Assembly (NCBI GenBank): GCA_035328465.1
Contig: DAOLIQ010000007.1
Location: 12,339-76,338, forward strand
From: JADJEI01 sp035328465
GTDB lineage: Bacteria; Bacteroidota; Ignavibacteria; Ignavibacteriales; Ignavibacteriaceae
Direction: 5' to 3'
Length of the DNA stretch: 64,000 bases
A program made the translations under genes and the position numbers. Within the stretch, counting starts at the first letter, position 1; the number at the start of each line of letters is the position of its first letter. Shown in pieces: positions 44,651 to 53,184 of this stretch. The notes beneath the pieces were generated by a model that did no database searches, had not been told where the DNA came from, and saw only the letters and a program-made list of their open reading frames with translations.

Positions 44651-46906
44651 TTACTTATTAGACTGAGCAGCTTCAACAACTGCTATTGCAGTCATATTAA
44701 TAATATCATCAACACTTGCATCACGCTGTAAAACGTGAACGGGTTTTTTCATTCCCATTAATATCGGACCGATAACAGTAGCCTGTCCGATTCTTGCCAA
44801 TAATTTGTAGGCTATGTTTCCCGCATCAAGGTTTGGAAAAACGAGCACATTTGCACCACCCTTAATATTTGAAAATGGAAATGTTTTATCAAGGATTTCA
44901 GGAACCACTGCAGTGTCGGCTTGCATTTCACCATCAACAACTAGATCTGGTCGCCTCTCGTGAATGATGCGCAAAGCTTCTTTAACTTTATTTGATTCAG
45001 GATAAGGTGCGCTTCCAAAATTGCTAAACGAGAGCAGAGCGATTTTAGGTTTAATTTCAAAATGCTGAACTGTATCAGCAGCAGAGATCGCTATCTCAGC
45101 AAGCTGTTCGGAATTTGGATTAACATTAACTGTACAGTCAGCGAAGAAATATGTATCTTTTTTAGTGACCACAATGTACATGCCTGAAACTATCTTAAAA
45201 CCTTCTTTAACACCAACACACTCTAATGCCGGACGAATAGTGTTCGGGTAACTTGAAGCGTAACCGCTGATTAATGCATCAGCATCACCCATTTCAACCA
45301 TCATCGAGCCGAAATAATTTGGATCTTTAATTAGACTTTTTGAATCCCAAATTGTTGCGCCCTTCCGCTGTCTTTTGCGGAAGAATGCCTGGGCGTATTC
45401 TTCACACTTCTCACAATTCGTAGGATCCATAATTGTAAAATCTTTAACATCGAACCCAATTCTCTCAATTTCACTTTTGATGAATTTTTCATTGCCGATT
45501 AAAATTGGTAGAGCGATTTTATCTGAAAAAACTGCCTGTGCAGCACGGATAATATTTTCTTGTTCACCTTCAGGATATACAACTCGTTTTGGATTCTTCT
45601 GAGCTTTGTGAATCATAACTCTGATTACTTCCTTCGAAAGTCCAAGACGTTCTTTCAACTGTTCTTCATACACTGTCCAATCCATCTTAGTGATTTTTGC
45701 CACCCCTGTTTCGATTGCTGCTTTTGCAACTGCAGGAGCAACATACCAGAGAACTCGTGGATCGAATGGCTTTGGAATAATGTAATCTTGTCCGAACTCA
45801 AATCCTTCACCACCGTAAGCTTTCATAACCATCTCGGGAACTTTTTCACGTGCGAGTTTTGCAAGTGCAAGTGTTGCTGCCATTTTCATTTCATCATTAA
45901 TTGTGGATGCTCTAACATCGAGCGCGCCGCGAAATATAAATGGAAAACCTAAAACGTTATTCACTTGATTCGGATAATCGCTTCTGCCAGTTGCCATTAT
46001 TAAATCTTTACGTACCGAAGTTGCATCTTCGTAACTGATTTCGGGATCGGGATTAGCCATAGCAAAAATTATCGGGTTTGGAGCCATTGTTTTAACCCAT
46101 TCTTTATCAACCACCCCGCCTTTGGATAAACCAATAAATACATCGGCATCTTTGAATGCTTCTTCCAAAGAAGCAAATCCTTTTTCCTGGGCAAAGCCAT
46201 CTTTATATTTATTAAGATCTGTTCGGTCATGTGTAATGCATCCTTTAGAATCAAACATATAAATGTTTTCCTTCTTTACACCAGCACGAACATAATGTTT
46301 GCAGCAAGAAATAGCCGCAGCACCAGCTCCATTAACAATCACTCTGATTTTATCCAACTTCTTCCCTGCTATTTCAACAGCATTTATTAAAGCAGCGCAA
46401 GATATAATCGCTGTTCCGTGTTGGTCGTCATGGAAGACAGGAATTTTCATTGTCTTTTTCAAAGTTTCTTCAATTTCGAAACACTCGGGAGCTTTTATGT
46501 CTTCAAGATTTATTCCGCCGAAAGTTGGTTCTAAAAGTTCCGCTAAACGAATAACTTCCTTGGGATCTTTTGAAGCAACTTCAATATCGAAAACATCTAT
46601 GTCAGCAAATCTTTTAAACAAAACCCCCTTCCCTTCCATTACCGGCTTTCCGGCTTCAGGTCCAATATCGCCGAGACCCAATACAGCGGTACCATTTGAA
46701 AGAACTGCAACAAGATTTCCTTTTGCAGTATATTTATAAACGTCATCAACATTAGCATTTATCTCCATGCATGGCACTGCCACTCCGGGCGTGTATGCAA
46801 GCGACAAATCCCTTGAAGTTAAACATGGTTTTGTAGGTGTTACTTCTATTTTACCTCTGCGACCGCCGCTATGATAAAATAGAGCATCCTCTTTCTGAAT
46901 TTTCAT
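44651..46906 (-). CDS. maeB: NADP-dependent malic enzyme with phosphotransacetylase domain
   Basis: A 751-residue fused protein. The malic enzyme part (about 1-420) has SLAYTPGVAVPC, the catalytic Lys region (AKGNLVAVLSNGTAVLGLGD), IPVFHDDQHGTAI and the NAD(P) loop VNGAGAAAISC. The C-terminal phosphate acetyl/butyryltransferase domain (about 430-750) holds KRVVYPEGE and VFPNLDAGNIAYKLL. It decarboxylates malate to pyruvate and makes NADPH for anabolism. In MaeB-type enzymes the second domain binds acetyl-CoA or related ligands and is mostly regulatory. GGAG Shine-Dalgarno before the ATG. Length is normal for MaeB. Confidence 0.95.
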   Translation of the reverse strand: MKIQKEDALFYHSGGRRGKIEVTPTKPCLTSRDLSLAYTPGVAVPCMEINANVDDVYKYTAKGNLVAVLSNGTAVLGLGDIGPEAGKPVMEGKGVLFKRFADIDVFDIEVASKDPKEVIRLAELLEPTFGGINLEDIKAPECFEIEETLKKTMKIPVFHDDQHGTAIISCAALINAVEIAGKKLDKIRVIVNGAGAAAISCCKHYVRAGVKKENIYMFDSKGCITHDRTDLNKYKDGFAQEKGFASLEEAFKDADVFIGLSKGGVVDKEWVKTMAPNPIIFAMANPDPEISYEDATSVRKDLIMATGRSDYPNQVNNVLGFPFIFRGALDVRASTINDEMKMAATLALAKLAREKVPEMVMKAYGGEGFEFGQDYIIPKPFDPRVLWYVAPAVAKAAIETGVAKITKMDWTVYEEQLKERLGLSKEVIRVMIHKAQKNPKRVVYPEGEQENIIRAAQAVFSDKIALPILIGNEKFIKSEIERIGFDVKDFTIMDPTNCEKCEEYAQAFFRKRQRKGATIWDSKSLIKDPNYFGSMMVEMGDADALISGYASSYPNTIRPALECVGVKEGFKIVSGMYIVVTKKDTYFFADCTVNVNPNSEQLAEIAISAADTVQHFEIKPKIALLSFSNFGSAPYPESNKVKEALRIIHERRPDLVVDGEMQADTAVVPEILDKTFPFSNIKGGANVLVFPNLDAGNIAYKLLARIGQATVIGPILMGMKKPVHVLQRDASVDDIINMTAIAVVEAAQSNK

Positions 46907-47253
46907 TTTATTCTCCTGATTAAAAGTACCAATCTTTCACATTTATGAAAGCTGGTGATTGTTATTATTGTATTTAAATATTGATATAAGGTAAGTATCA
47001 ACAATTTATTAATTGCTGTTATGTTTTTTGAAGCACTATCTAAGTTCAAATCCACTTTTAATTCCCATCTGAATTTTATAGTAACAAAATATTTTCATTT
47101 TTTAAACTGTAAATATTTTGCTTAGTAAAATTACGAACTTACGGGTAATGAAACACTATCAAATTGATTTACTCTTAAGTTAAAAATTGAAATTTACAGT
47201 GTCACCAATTAAAACTCTACCTGCTAAAATATTTATGTTCAAATTTTAGCTGC
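46907..47253. other. Intergenic region upstream of maeB
   Basis: About 350 bp with no coding frame of note. It presumably carries the minus-strand maeB promoter; I see no clear consensus or repeat. Confidence 0.45.
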
Positions 47254-47283
47254 AAAAAAAAGTCCTGCTGAGTTGCAGGACTT
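47254..47283 (-). terminator. Intrinsic terminator of the sulfur operon
   Basis: On the minus strand AAGTCCTGC, a 6-base loop and GCAGGACTT are followed by seven T. On the plus strand the stem is 47260-47268 with 47275-47283. It lies 55 bp after the rhodanese-like gene and closes the operon starting at 52901. Confidence 0.9.
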
Positions 47284-47337
47284 CTAAAAACTATTAGGAT
47301 TCTCTGTTGATGTATTACATAAAACAGAAATATTTGC

Positions 47338-48000
47338 TCAACATCCTTCACGTTTCTTTTTCTTTGTTGGAGTAGTTATCGTTCCCGATTTTTTAGTATT
47401 TGATGTAGGAAGCTGTATTTGAGTTGTTGTTGCAGCAGTCTCTGTTTCAGATGAAACCATCATTGCCTGCCCACCGAAATATTTACTTATTTCTTCCATC
47501 TTTTTAAAGTTGGCAATTTCTTCATCGCTTGCATTTAACGAGCATTTAGGAAACAGCACCTGGTCCTTCCAGGCATTAATACCACCTTTAAGAATATAAA
47601 CTCCTTTATAATCATTTGCCTTCAGAATGAACCAACCCTGCGAAGCGGTAACTTCATCATCCGAAATAAGAATTATTTTTTGATTCCTGTGTAAATCAGA
47701 TTTGGGTAACTCAATCAGAGGGATATTTTCTGATTCAGGTAAAGAATATTCAGAATACAGATCCGGAGTACGTAGGTCAACCAAATCAAAATCAGCTTTC
47801 CCTTGAATTATCCAGTTTGCAAGCATAACTGGATCAATTTTGTCAGCACCATTCATTGTCGAATACGATAAATCTTCCGAATTAATTTTTATCGTTGTAC
47901 CTCCATAGGGATCGCCGGCAAAAATCGCAATAACACCAAGCACTACACCTATTATTATAAGCCTGATTTTCAAATCAAGCTGGGAAAATTTTTTGATCAT
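47338..48000 (-). CDS. Membrane-anchored rhodanese-fold protein lacking the catalytic Cys
   Basis: A 220-residue protein with an N-terminal TM segment (about 12-28) and a rhodanese domain (about 55-155). FDLVDLRTPDLY (71-82) and VYILKGGINAWKDQ (134-147) are canonical rhodanese segments. The active-site loop, usually CxxGxR, reads ISDDEVTAS (112-120), so the persulfide-forming Cys is replaced by Ser113. The last residues are KKKKREGC, a basic tail with a terminal Cys. It may bind rather than transfer sulfur, or use another Cys such as Cys153 or Cys220. Its start overlaps the transporter gene upstream by 4 bp, tying it to sulfur uptake. Confidence 0.82.
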   Translation of the reverse strand: MIKKFSQLDLKIRLIIIGVVLGVIAIFAGDPYGGTTIKINSEDLSYSTMNGADKIDPVMLANWIIQGKADFDLVDLRTPDLYSEYSLPESENIPLIELPKSDLHRNQKIILISDDEVTASQGWFILKANDYKGVYILKGGINAWKDQVLFPKCSLNASDEEIANFKKMEEISKYFGGQAMMVSSETETAATTTQIQLPTSNTKKSGTITTPTKKKKREGC

Positions 48001-48602
48001 AATTTATTCTCCGGATTTCTGTGGGCAAATTTTTTCTCACTCCATTCGGCAAGTATAAAAGCACCAATAGCCATAATCACAACAAAAAATACTACCATGC
48101 CATAAGGTAGGTGGAAAAACTGGGGTAGTGTTAAACTGCCCATATTTGTTGAATAAAAAAAGTCAGTTATATGTGGAAATATTTCGCCGAAAACAAATAT
48201 GCCAAACATAACTCCGAGAATGTATATCAAACCGTCTAATTTACCAGTCGCAAACGAAACTACAGAAGTACCAGGGCAATAACCGCCAATTACAAAACCG
48301 ACACCAAGAATTAATCCACCAAGCACTTGCGGCAGTAAATACGTTTCACTTATGTAAATAAGTGATAAATCTACAAACCCGATAACGGATAAATAATAAA
48401 CTCCGAGCATTGCCGTAACAATTGCAGTAAACATTACTTTTAATACGCGCATATTGCCAAAATAAAATTGTGCTGCTAGAATTCTTGCGCTTCCGAAACC
48501 TCCTCTTTCCAATGCAAAGCCAAACCCAATGCCAATCACGAATGCAATAATTAAGCTGACATCGGCATTAAAAAAACCAAATTTGAAAAACGGTGCGTTC
48601 AT
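47997..48602 (-). CDS. YeeE/YedE-family sulfur-compound transporter (second half-type)
   Basis: A 201-residue membrane protein of the YeeE/YedE (TsuA-like) family with about five hydrophobic segments. GFGFALERGGFGSARILAA is the first family motif, and GVGFVIGGYCPGTSVVSFA (about 93-111) carries the conserved Cys thought to relay thiosulfate. I chose the ATG at 48602, since AGGAGG lies 8 bases before it and it overlaps the preceding stop as ATGA; an ATG at 48608 is only 2 bases from that site. Together with its partner it likely imports thiosulfate or a related sulfur compound. Confidence 0.87.
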   Translation of the reverse strand: MNAPFFKFGFFNADVSLIIAFVIGIGFGFALERGGFGSARILAAQFYFGNMRVLKVMFTAIVTAMLGVYYLSVIGFVDLSLIYISETYLLPQVLGGLILGVGFVIGGYCPGTSVVSFATGKLDGLIYILGVMFGIFVFGEIFPHITDFFYSTNMGSLTLPQFFHLPYGMVVFFVVIMAIGAFILAEWSEKKFAHRNPENKL

Positions 48603-49174
48603 ATCCATTGCCTCCTAAAAAAATATGCTGCTGCATATCCACCAGCAAAAACCATCATCATAAAAGCCCAGCTTCCCAGGTTAAGTAATGCCCCACCCGA
48701 TAGAGCTTGACCGCTTGTGCATCCGCGTGCAAGCTTGGCTCCGATTCCCATTAAACTTCCTCCAATAAAAGCATAAAGTAATCTTTTCTTCGAAGTGATG
48801 TTTACTCCCCTTTCAATCCCTTTCTTTACCCTTCCGGCAAGTGAACCTGAAATAAACCCACCTGCAAGAACACCAATGACTTCAAACACGAGCCAATCTT
48901 TTAATGGGTTAGTTGTACCATCACCAAGATATTCATTATAGAAAGGATTTGAGTTTGCGTGGTCAGGTGCAATTGTATTTACTCCAACAGCAACTACTGT
49001 TGATAAAGCCCCCGACGCACCAAGTCCTCTGCCCATTATGACAAATGCTGCAAGCAAAACTAAGCCTAAACCAATTCCGGTAAGATAAGGATTTGAGTAT
49101 TGCTGAGCTTTCACCTCAACTTGTACTTCTTCTTTTTCAAATATCCCGGAAATTTTTTTAACGAGTGTACTCAT
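48599..49174 (-). CDS. YeeE/YedE-family sulfur-compound transporter (first half-type)
   Basis: A 191-residue membrane protein with about four hydrophobic segments. The signature GIGAKLARGCTSGQALSGGA (about 157-176) holds the conserved Cys of YeeE/YedE proteins. MGRGLGASGALSTV near residue 48 is the other family landmark. The N-terminal 25 residues are charged and cytoplasmic. A strong GGAGAG Shine-Dalgarno precedes the ATG. It forms a pair with the downstream gene, with ATGA overlap, a common two-gene arrangement of this transporter. Confidence 0.87.
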   Translation of the reverse strand: MSTLVKKISGIFEKEEVQVEVKAQQYSNPYLTGIGLGLVLLAAFVIMGRGLGASGALSTVVAVGVNTIAPDHANSNPFYNEYLGDGTTNPLKDWLVFEVIGVLAGGFISGSLAGRVKKGIERGVNITSKKRLLYAFIGGSLMGIGAKLARGCTSGQALSGGALLNLGSWAFMMMVFAGGYAAAYFFRRQWI

Positions 49175-49188
49175 ATTAATTCTCTCCG

Positions 49189-50148
49189 TTATTTTAAATG
49201 TGCATTAAACCAATGACTGTATTGTCCAGCCAAAACAATAATAAATCTAAGTATCAATCCGCCTGCAATTACCATTATTGGGGCAATTGGCGTGTGTTTT
49301 ATTTTATGACTGACAGCAAGAAGCTGAATAATTAATGGAATTACTATCCCAAGCCCAATTACAATGACCCAAAAGGCTGGGGCAAAAGGTCCATCAATTA
49401 AAAGATAAATAGCATCTATATGCGTCTTTGAGGAATTAAGCAATCCTAAAAAAAGCATAACAAAAGTAAAAAGTTCTATTACAAGAAATCCATTATCAGC
49501 TTTTGCAAGCAGCTCTGATTCAGCTTTATTTTTTGCAACGAGGTGGACATAAGCAGCCGCAGCAGACAAACCCGAAACAAGAAACAGCACCCACAACAAT
49601 GCGCTATTCCACAAAGGTCTTGAAACCATGGTGCTGAGTAAAACTCCTGTGTAAGCTCCGAGCATCATCCCGAATAACATATTTAATATTCCAATGTTCC
49701 TGATTAAAATATGATGTTTCGAAATTCTTTGTGAAATATCTGAAAGTTTTGGAATTAATTTTGTCATCCATTTAGATGGTCGAATTAAAATATTTGCGAT
49801 CAATGCAGGATAAACGAGAATCAATATCCACGCACCCCACGACATTGGGGATTTTAGTTCAAAGGTTGTGTATAATCTCCAAACATAAAGCTTGTGTGAA
49901 AGATCAAGAAACAGTGCAAACATCCCAACGCTTAAAAGCACAACACTTGTAAAAGGAATTGAGAAGCAGGCACAATTACTTTCTTTATGCCGCCCGCTAA
50001 AAAGAAAATAACCGGAGATGATCATCATACCGGCAACCATTCCGCCAAGAAAAAGATAAACAGGTATTTGCCATTCCCACATCGCCATTGAAGGATCAAC
50101 ATGCGGGTTATTTCTTGTTGTCGATAATTCTATAATTTGTGAAATCAT
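49189..50148 (-). CDS. NrfD/PsrC-like membrane subunit
   Basis: A 319-residue integral membrane protein with about nine hydrophobic helices. WEWQIPVYLFLGGMVAGMMI at the start and LYTTFELKSPMSWGAW (about 91-106) are typical of NrfD/PsrC quinone-reactive subunits. It exchanges electrons between menaquinone and the FeS subunit encoded just upstream. The gap of 7 bp to that gene and its place in the operon support a PsrABC-like three-subunit complex. Confidence 0.9.
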   Translation of the reverse strand: MISQIIELSTTRNNPHVDPSMAMWEWQIPVYLFLGGMVAGMMIISGYFLFSGRHKESNCACFSIPFTSVVLLSVGMFALFLDLSHKLYVWRLYTTFELKSPMSWGAWILILVYPALIANILIRPSKWMTKLIPKLSDISQRISKHHILIRNIGILNMLFGMMLGAYTGVLLSTMVSRPLWNSALLWVLFLVSGLSAAAAYVHLVAKNKAESELLAKADNGFLVIELFTFVMLFLGLLNSSKTHIDAIYLLIDGPFAPAFWVIVIGLGIVIPLIIQLLAVSHKIKHTPIAPIMVIAGGLILRFIIVLAGQYSHWFNAHLK

Positions 50149-50155
50149 TTTTATC

Positions 50156-50695
50156 TCAAGTTAAATAATAAATATTAGGCTCGGTGCCTGCGTTCGGAAG
50201 ATTAACATGCCATTTACGTGAGTTAAGTAATTGACTTACTTCACTATTTGGATCATCAAGATCACCGAAGTGCATACAATAAGTCGGGCAAACTTCAACA
50301 CAAGCAGGCTTCATTCCTTTTTCAACTCTGTGAATACAAAATGTACATTTATCGGCGTAACCGTCGGGGTGAATAAATCTTGCATCGTATGGACATGACT
50401 CGACACAAGCTTTACAGCCAATGCACATTTCGTGATCAACTAAAACAACACCTCCAAATTCGTGAATGTGACTTGCCCCGGTCGGACAGCAATCTACACA
50501 CGGAGTGTTAGAACAGTGATTACACCTTTCTGTTCTTATTTCAAGTTGAATTTCCGGAAACTTACCGTGAGATTCGGTTACAATCCAATCACGGTTGTAG
50601 CCTTCAGGTATATTATTTTCTGTTTTGCAAGCAACAACACAATCGTTGCAGCCGACACATTTTTTTGTATCAATCACCATTCCGTAGCGCGGCAT
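50156..50695 (-). CDS. 4x[4Fe-4S] electron-transfer subunit (PsrB/PhsB-like)
   Basis: A 179-residue DMSO-reductase-type ferredoxin subunit. Four Cys groups are visible: CVGCNDCVVAC, CNHCSNTPCVDCC, CIGCKACVESC and CTFCIHR...CVEVC, enough for four [4Fe-4S] clusters. It passes electrons between the NrfD-like subunit and the molybdopterin subunit. The frame opens upstream at 50713 within the preceding gene, but GGAGAG and the typical MPRYGMVIDTKKC start place the ATG at 50695, immediately after the preceding stop. Confidence 0.93.
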   Translation of the reverse strand: MPRYGMVIDTKKCVGCNDCVVACKTENNIPEGYNRDWIVTESHGKFPEIQLEIRTERCNHCSNTPCVDCCPTGASHIHEFGGVVLVDHEMCIGCKACVESCPYDARFIHPDGYADKCTFCIHRVEKGMKPACVEVCPTYCMHFGDLDDPNSEVSQLLNSRKWHVNLPNAGTEPNIYYLT

Positions 50696-50696
50696 T

Positions 50697-52901
50697 TTAA
50701 CTCTCCATCTCAAATGTTACGAAATTTACATTCATTCCTGTCCCCCCCATTAAAGGATCAGTGTTATATTTTGTAATCAGTTCACTGTCGCTCGCACCTT
50801 TTTTATAAGTTGAGTGAAGTTGACGTGATTTCTGTCCGAAACCATGAACTAAGTAAACACAGTCTTTTCTGATTCTTTCTGTCGCTTTAACTTTTATCGG
50901 ATCGCTGATTACACCATCTTGATTTTTTAATTTAACCTTATCTCCATTTTTGATTCCCAACATTTCAGAAACATCGGCATTTACCCAAAGTTCATTTTCA
51001 CTCATTAAATCATGCAGCAAAGGATTCGACTGCGTTTTGCTGAACGTGTGCATTGGCGCTCTGCCGTAAATCATTCTAAAAGAACCGGAAGGAGGTTCTT
51101 CGTGTTTTGTATATCGGGGAACAGGATCAAATCCAGCTTCGGCAAGTTGATCAGAATAGAATTCTATTTTACCAGAGGGAGTGGCAAATTCCGGTTCAAC
51201 TCCATCTTCAAAATAAATTGGCTGTTTCGGTGCTTTAATAATACCTGAAGATTTTAATTCATTTAAAGAAAGGCCTGCAGCTTTTAATCGTGTATCAAGA
51301 TATTCCTCAATATTATTCCACGGAAAGTAAGCACCAAGCCCAAGTTTTTCGCCGAGTTTTTTTGCGATCCACCAATTTGGCTTTTGATCATTTGGTTCCT
51401 CAATAACAGGTTGTCGAATTCCAACAAAACCTTCTTTAAAGGGTGAGGCATTTAGATCGTCGTATCTTTCAAGATAAACCGATTCGGGAAGTACAACATC
51501 AGCCCAGCCGGCAATTTCGCTTGGAATTACATCGACAACTACCATCAAATCTAAATTTTGAATTGCTTGAATAGTCTCTTTTCTGTTGGGTAAAGCCTGA
51601 ATAAGATTTGTACCATAAACAAACCAGCCTTTTATCGGGTAGGGTTTACCTGATACAGTTGCCTCACGGATTCCTGTGGAGATTTGTTCGCCGGAAGCAA
51701 ATGGATATTTCATATCAGGATTGTCGAGCGGTTCCTTCTTTAATTCAGGATAAGTCGGATATGGATATTTTGGAACTGAAAAAGAATAAGGAATATAAAA
51801 CCCACCCTTACTTCCCCAGCTTCCAAGCAGTGCATTGAGTAGTGCAATTGCCCTGCTGCGTTGTGTGTCGTCACCATACCAGGTTGCGTGTCTTCCCGGA
51901 TGAACGAGTGTTGAGGGTTTGTAACGAGCCATCTCTCGTGCAGTAGCACGAATAATTTCAGGTTCAATTCCTGTTTCAACATAAGCCCATTCAGGTGTGT
52001 AAATAGAAACTTCCTGTGTGAATTTATCAAAACCGTATCCATATTTCTCAATGTACTCTGAATTATAAATTTTTTCATTTACTATCACACTCATCCATGC
52101 GAGCAGTAATGCTAAATCTGACCCGGGTTTAATTGGGAGGTAATATTTTGCTTTACTTGCTGCAACCGAAAATCTCGGATCAACCACGATGATGGAAGAG
52201 CCGCTTTCAACTGCGCGAGAAAATTCCTGAACCTGTGTATTGTGCATATTTTCTCCGAGATGAGAGCCAATAAGTACAAGACACTTTGCGTTTTCAATAT
52301 CTGTTCTTTCAGGCGAACCAACAATATCACCGAAAGTAAGCTCAAAGCCAACTTCGCGTGGACCGCGGCATTGTGCGAAGGAAGGGGCTGTCTCATTCGG
52401 GCTGCCGTAAGCGCGAAGCATGTGTTTTATAAAACTCCCGCCTATACCATGTGAGAATAATGCGATTGATTCGGGTCCGTAGGTTGCTTTTATTTTATTC
52501 ATTTTTTCTGCGATAAAATCAAATGCTTCGTTCCATGTAACTTCAACCCATTTTTCTTCACCACGTTCGCTTCTTCTAATTAATGGTCTCTTTAATCTCT
52601 CAGGGTCACGATGCGCACCAACCCCTCCAGTACCACGGGGACATAATCTTCCGTTGCTTAATGGATCGAGCGGATTACCTTCCACTTTCCAAAGTTCACC
52701 ATCTTTTACATAAGCAATTGCGCCGCATTTCCAGAAACATAAATCGCAGTAGGTTGGAATTTTCGTAATCCCTTTTACTTTTTCTTTGTTGATTTTATCC
52801 GAGCCCTTAAAAATAGTTTTAGCCGAGCCGGTAAGTACAGCGGCAGTGGCAATTGTTGCACCTGAAATTTTTAGGAATCTTCTTCGGGATATTGAGTTCA
52901 T
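50697..52901 (-). CDS. Molybdopterin oxidoreductase, polysulfide/thiosulfate reductase type
   Basis: A 734-residue catalytic subunit of the DMSO reductase family. A Tat signal (SRRRFLKISGATIATAAVL, 5-23) shows folded export. The [4Fe-4S] ligands are C52, C55, C59 and C87 (CDLCFWKC ... LCPRG). Cys178 in SFAQCRGPRE is at the Mo-ligand position of PsrA/PhsA enzymes. GRHATWYGDDTQRSRAIALLN and the late FRMIYGRAPMHTF are further family segments. Polysulfide, thiosulfate, sulfur or tetrathionate are plausible substrates, and the enzyme could run in either direction. The adjacent sulfur transporters favour thiosulfate or polysulfide. First gene of the operon ending at 47338. Confidence 0.9.
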   Translation of the reverse strand: MNSISRRRFLKISGATIATAAVLTGSAKTIFKGSDKINKEKVKGITKIPTYCDLCFWKCGAIAYVKDGELWKVEGNPLDPLSNGRLCPRGTGGVGAHRDPERLKRPLIRRSERGEEKWVEVTWNEAFDFIAEKMNKIKATYGPESIALFSHGIGGSFIKHMLRAYGSPNETAPSFAQCRGPREVGFELTFGDIVGSPERTDIENAKCLVLIGSHLGENMHNTQVQEFSRAVESGSSIIVVDPRFSVAASKAKYYLPIKPGSDLALLLAWMSVIVNEKIYNSEYIEKYGYGFDKFTQEVSIYTPEWAYVETGIEPEIIRATAREMARYKPSTLVHPGRHATWYGDDTQRSRAIALLNALLGSWGSKGGFYIPYSFSVPKYPYPTYPELKKEPLDNPDMKYPFASGEQISTGIREATVSGKPYPIKGWFVYGTNLIQALPNRKETIQAIQNLDLMVVVDVIPSEIAGWADVVLPESVYLERYDDLNASPFKEGFVGIRQPVIEEPNDQKPNWWIAKKLGEKLGLGAYFPWNNIEEYLDTRLKAAGLSLNELKSSGIIKAPKQPIYFEDGVEPEFATPSGKIEFYSDQLAEAGFDPVPRYTKHEEPPSGSFRMIYGRAPMHTFSKTQSNPLLHDLMSENELWVNADVSEMLGIKNGDKVKLKNQDGVISDPIKVKATERIRKDCVYLVHGFGQKSRQLHSTYKKGASDSELITKYNTDPLMGGTGMNVNFVTFEMES

Positions 52902-53163
52902 TTAATTCTCGAAATTTTTGTGTTTAATAAATTCTTTTTGAAATATTCATGATTGTCATTTATGAATATCAACTTTATTGCCAATCGGATATTTGTAATT
53001 TGGAGATTATCATAAGTTTAGAAGTGATTTTTTTTTCATATTATAGAAAATCCAATCGCGGATTCTTAGAGTTGAGAAATAAATATTTTCAGCGAGTAAA
53101 TTATTTACTCAGAAAAGCAGAGAAATATTTTAGAGAATATAATAGCTTAATTCCAAGTAGCTA

Positions 53164-53181
53164 TTGCAAGTATTTCTCCTG
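53164..53181 (-). promoter_or_regulatory. Possible sigma-54 (-24/-12) promoter for the molybdoenzyme operon
   Basis: On the minus strand the sequence reads CAGGAGAAATACTTGCAA, with GG and GC separated by 10 bases and a TTGCA -12 box. The -24 box is AGG instead of TGG. It lies just after the upstream cytochrome stop and would give a leader of about 250 bases. Weak on its own. Confidence 0.3.
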
Positions 53182-53184
53182 ATA

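Noticed and set aside
45560..45952. 130-codon plus-strand frame within maeB
   Set aside because: Antisense shadow; the malic enzyme domain structure in the other frame is complete and secure.
52949..53182. 77-codon plus-strand frame between the cytochrome and molybdoenzyme genes
   Set aside because: No Shine-Dalgarno and composition typical of AT-rich noise. It runs antisense through the presumed promoter region of the operon.
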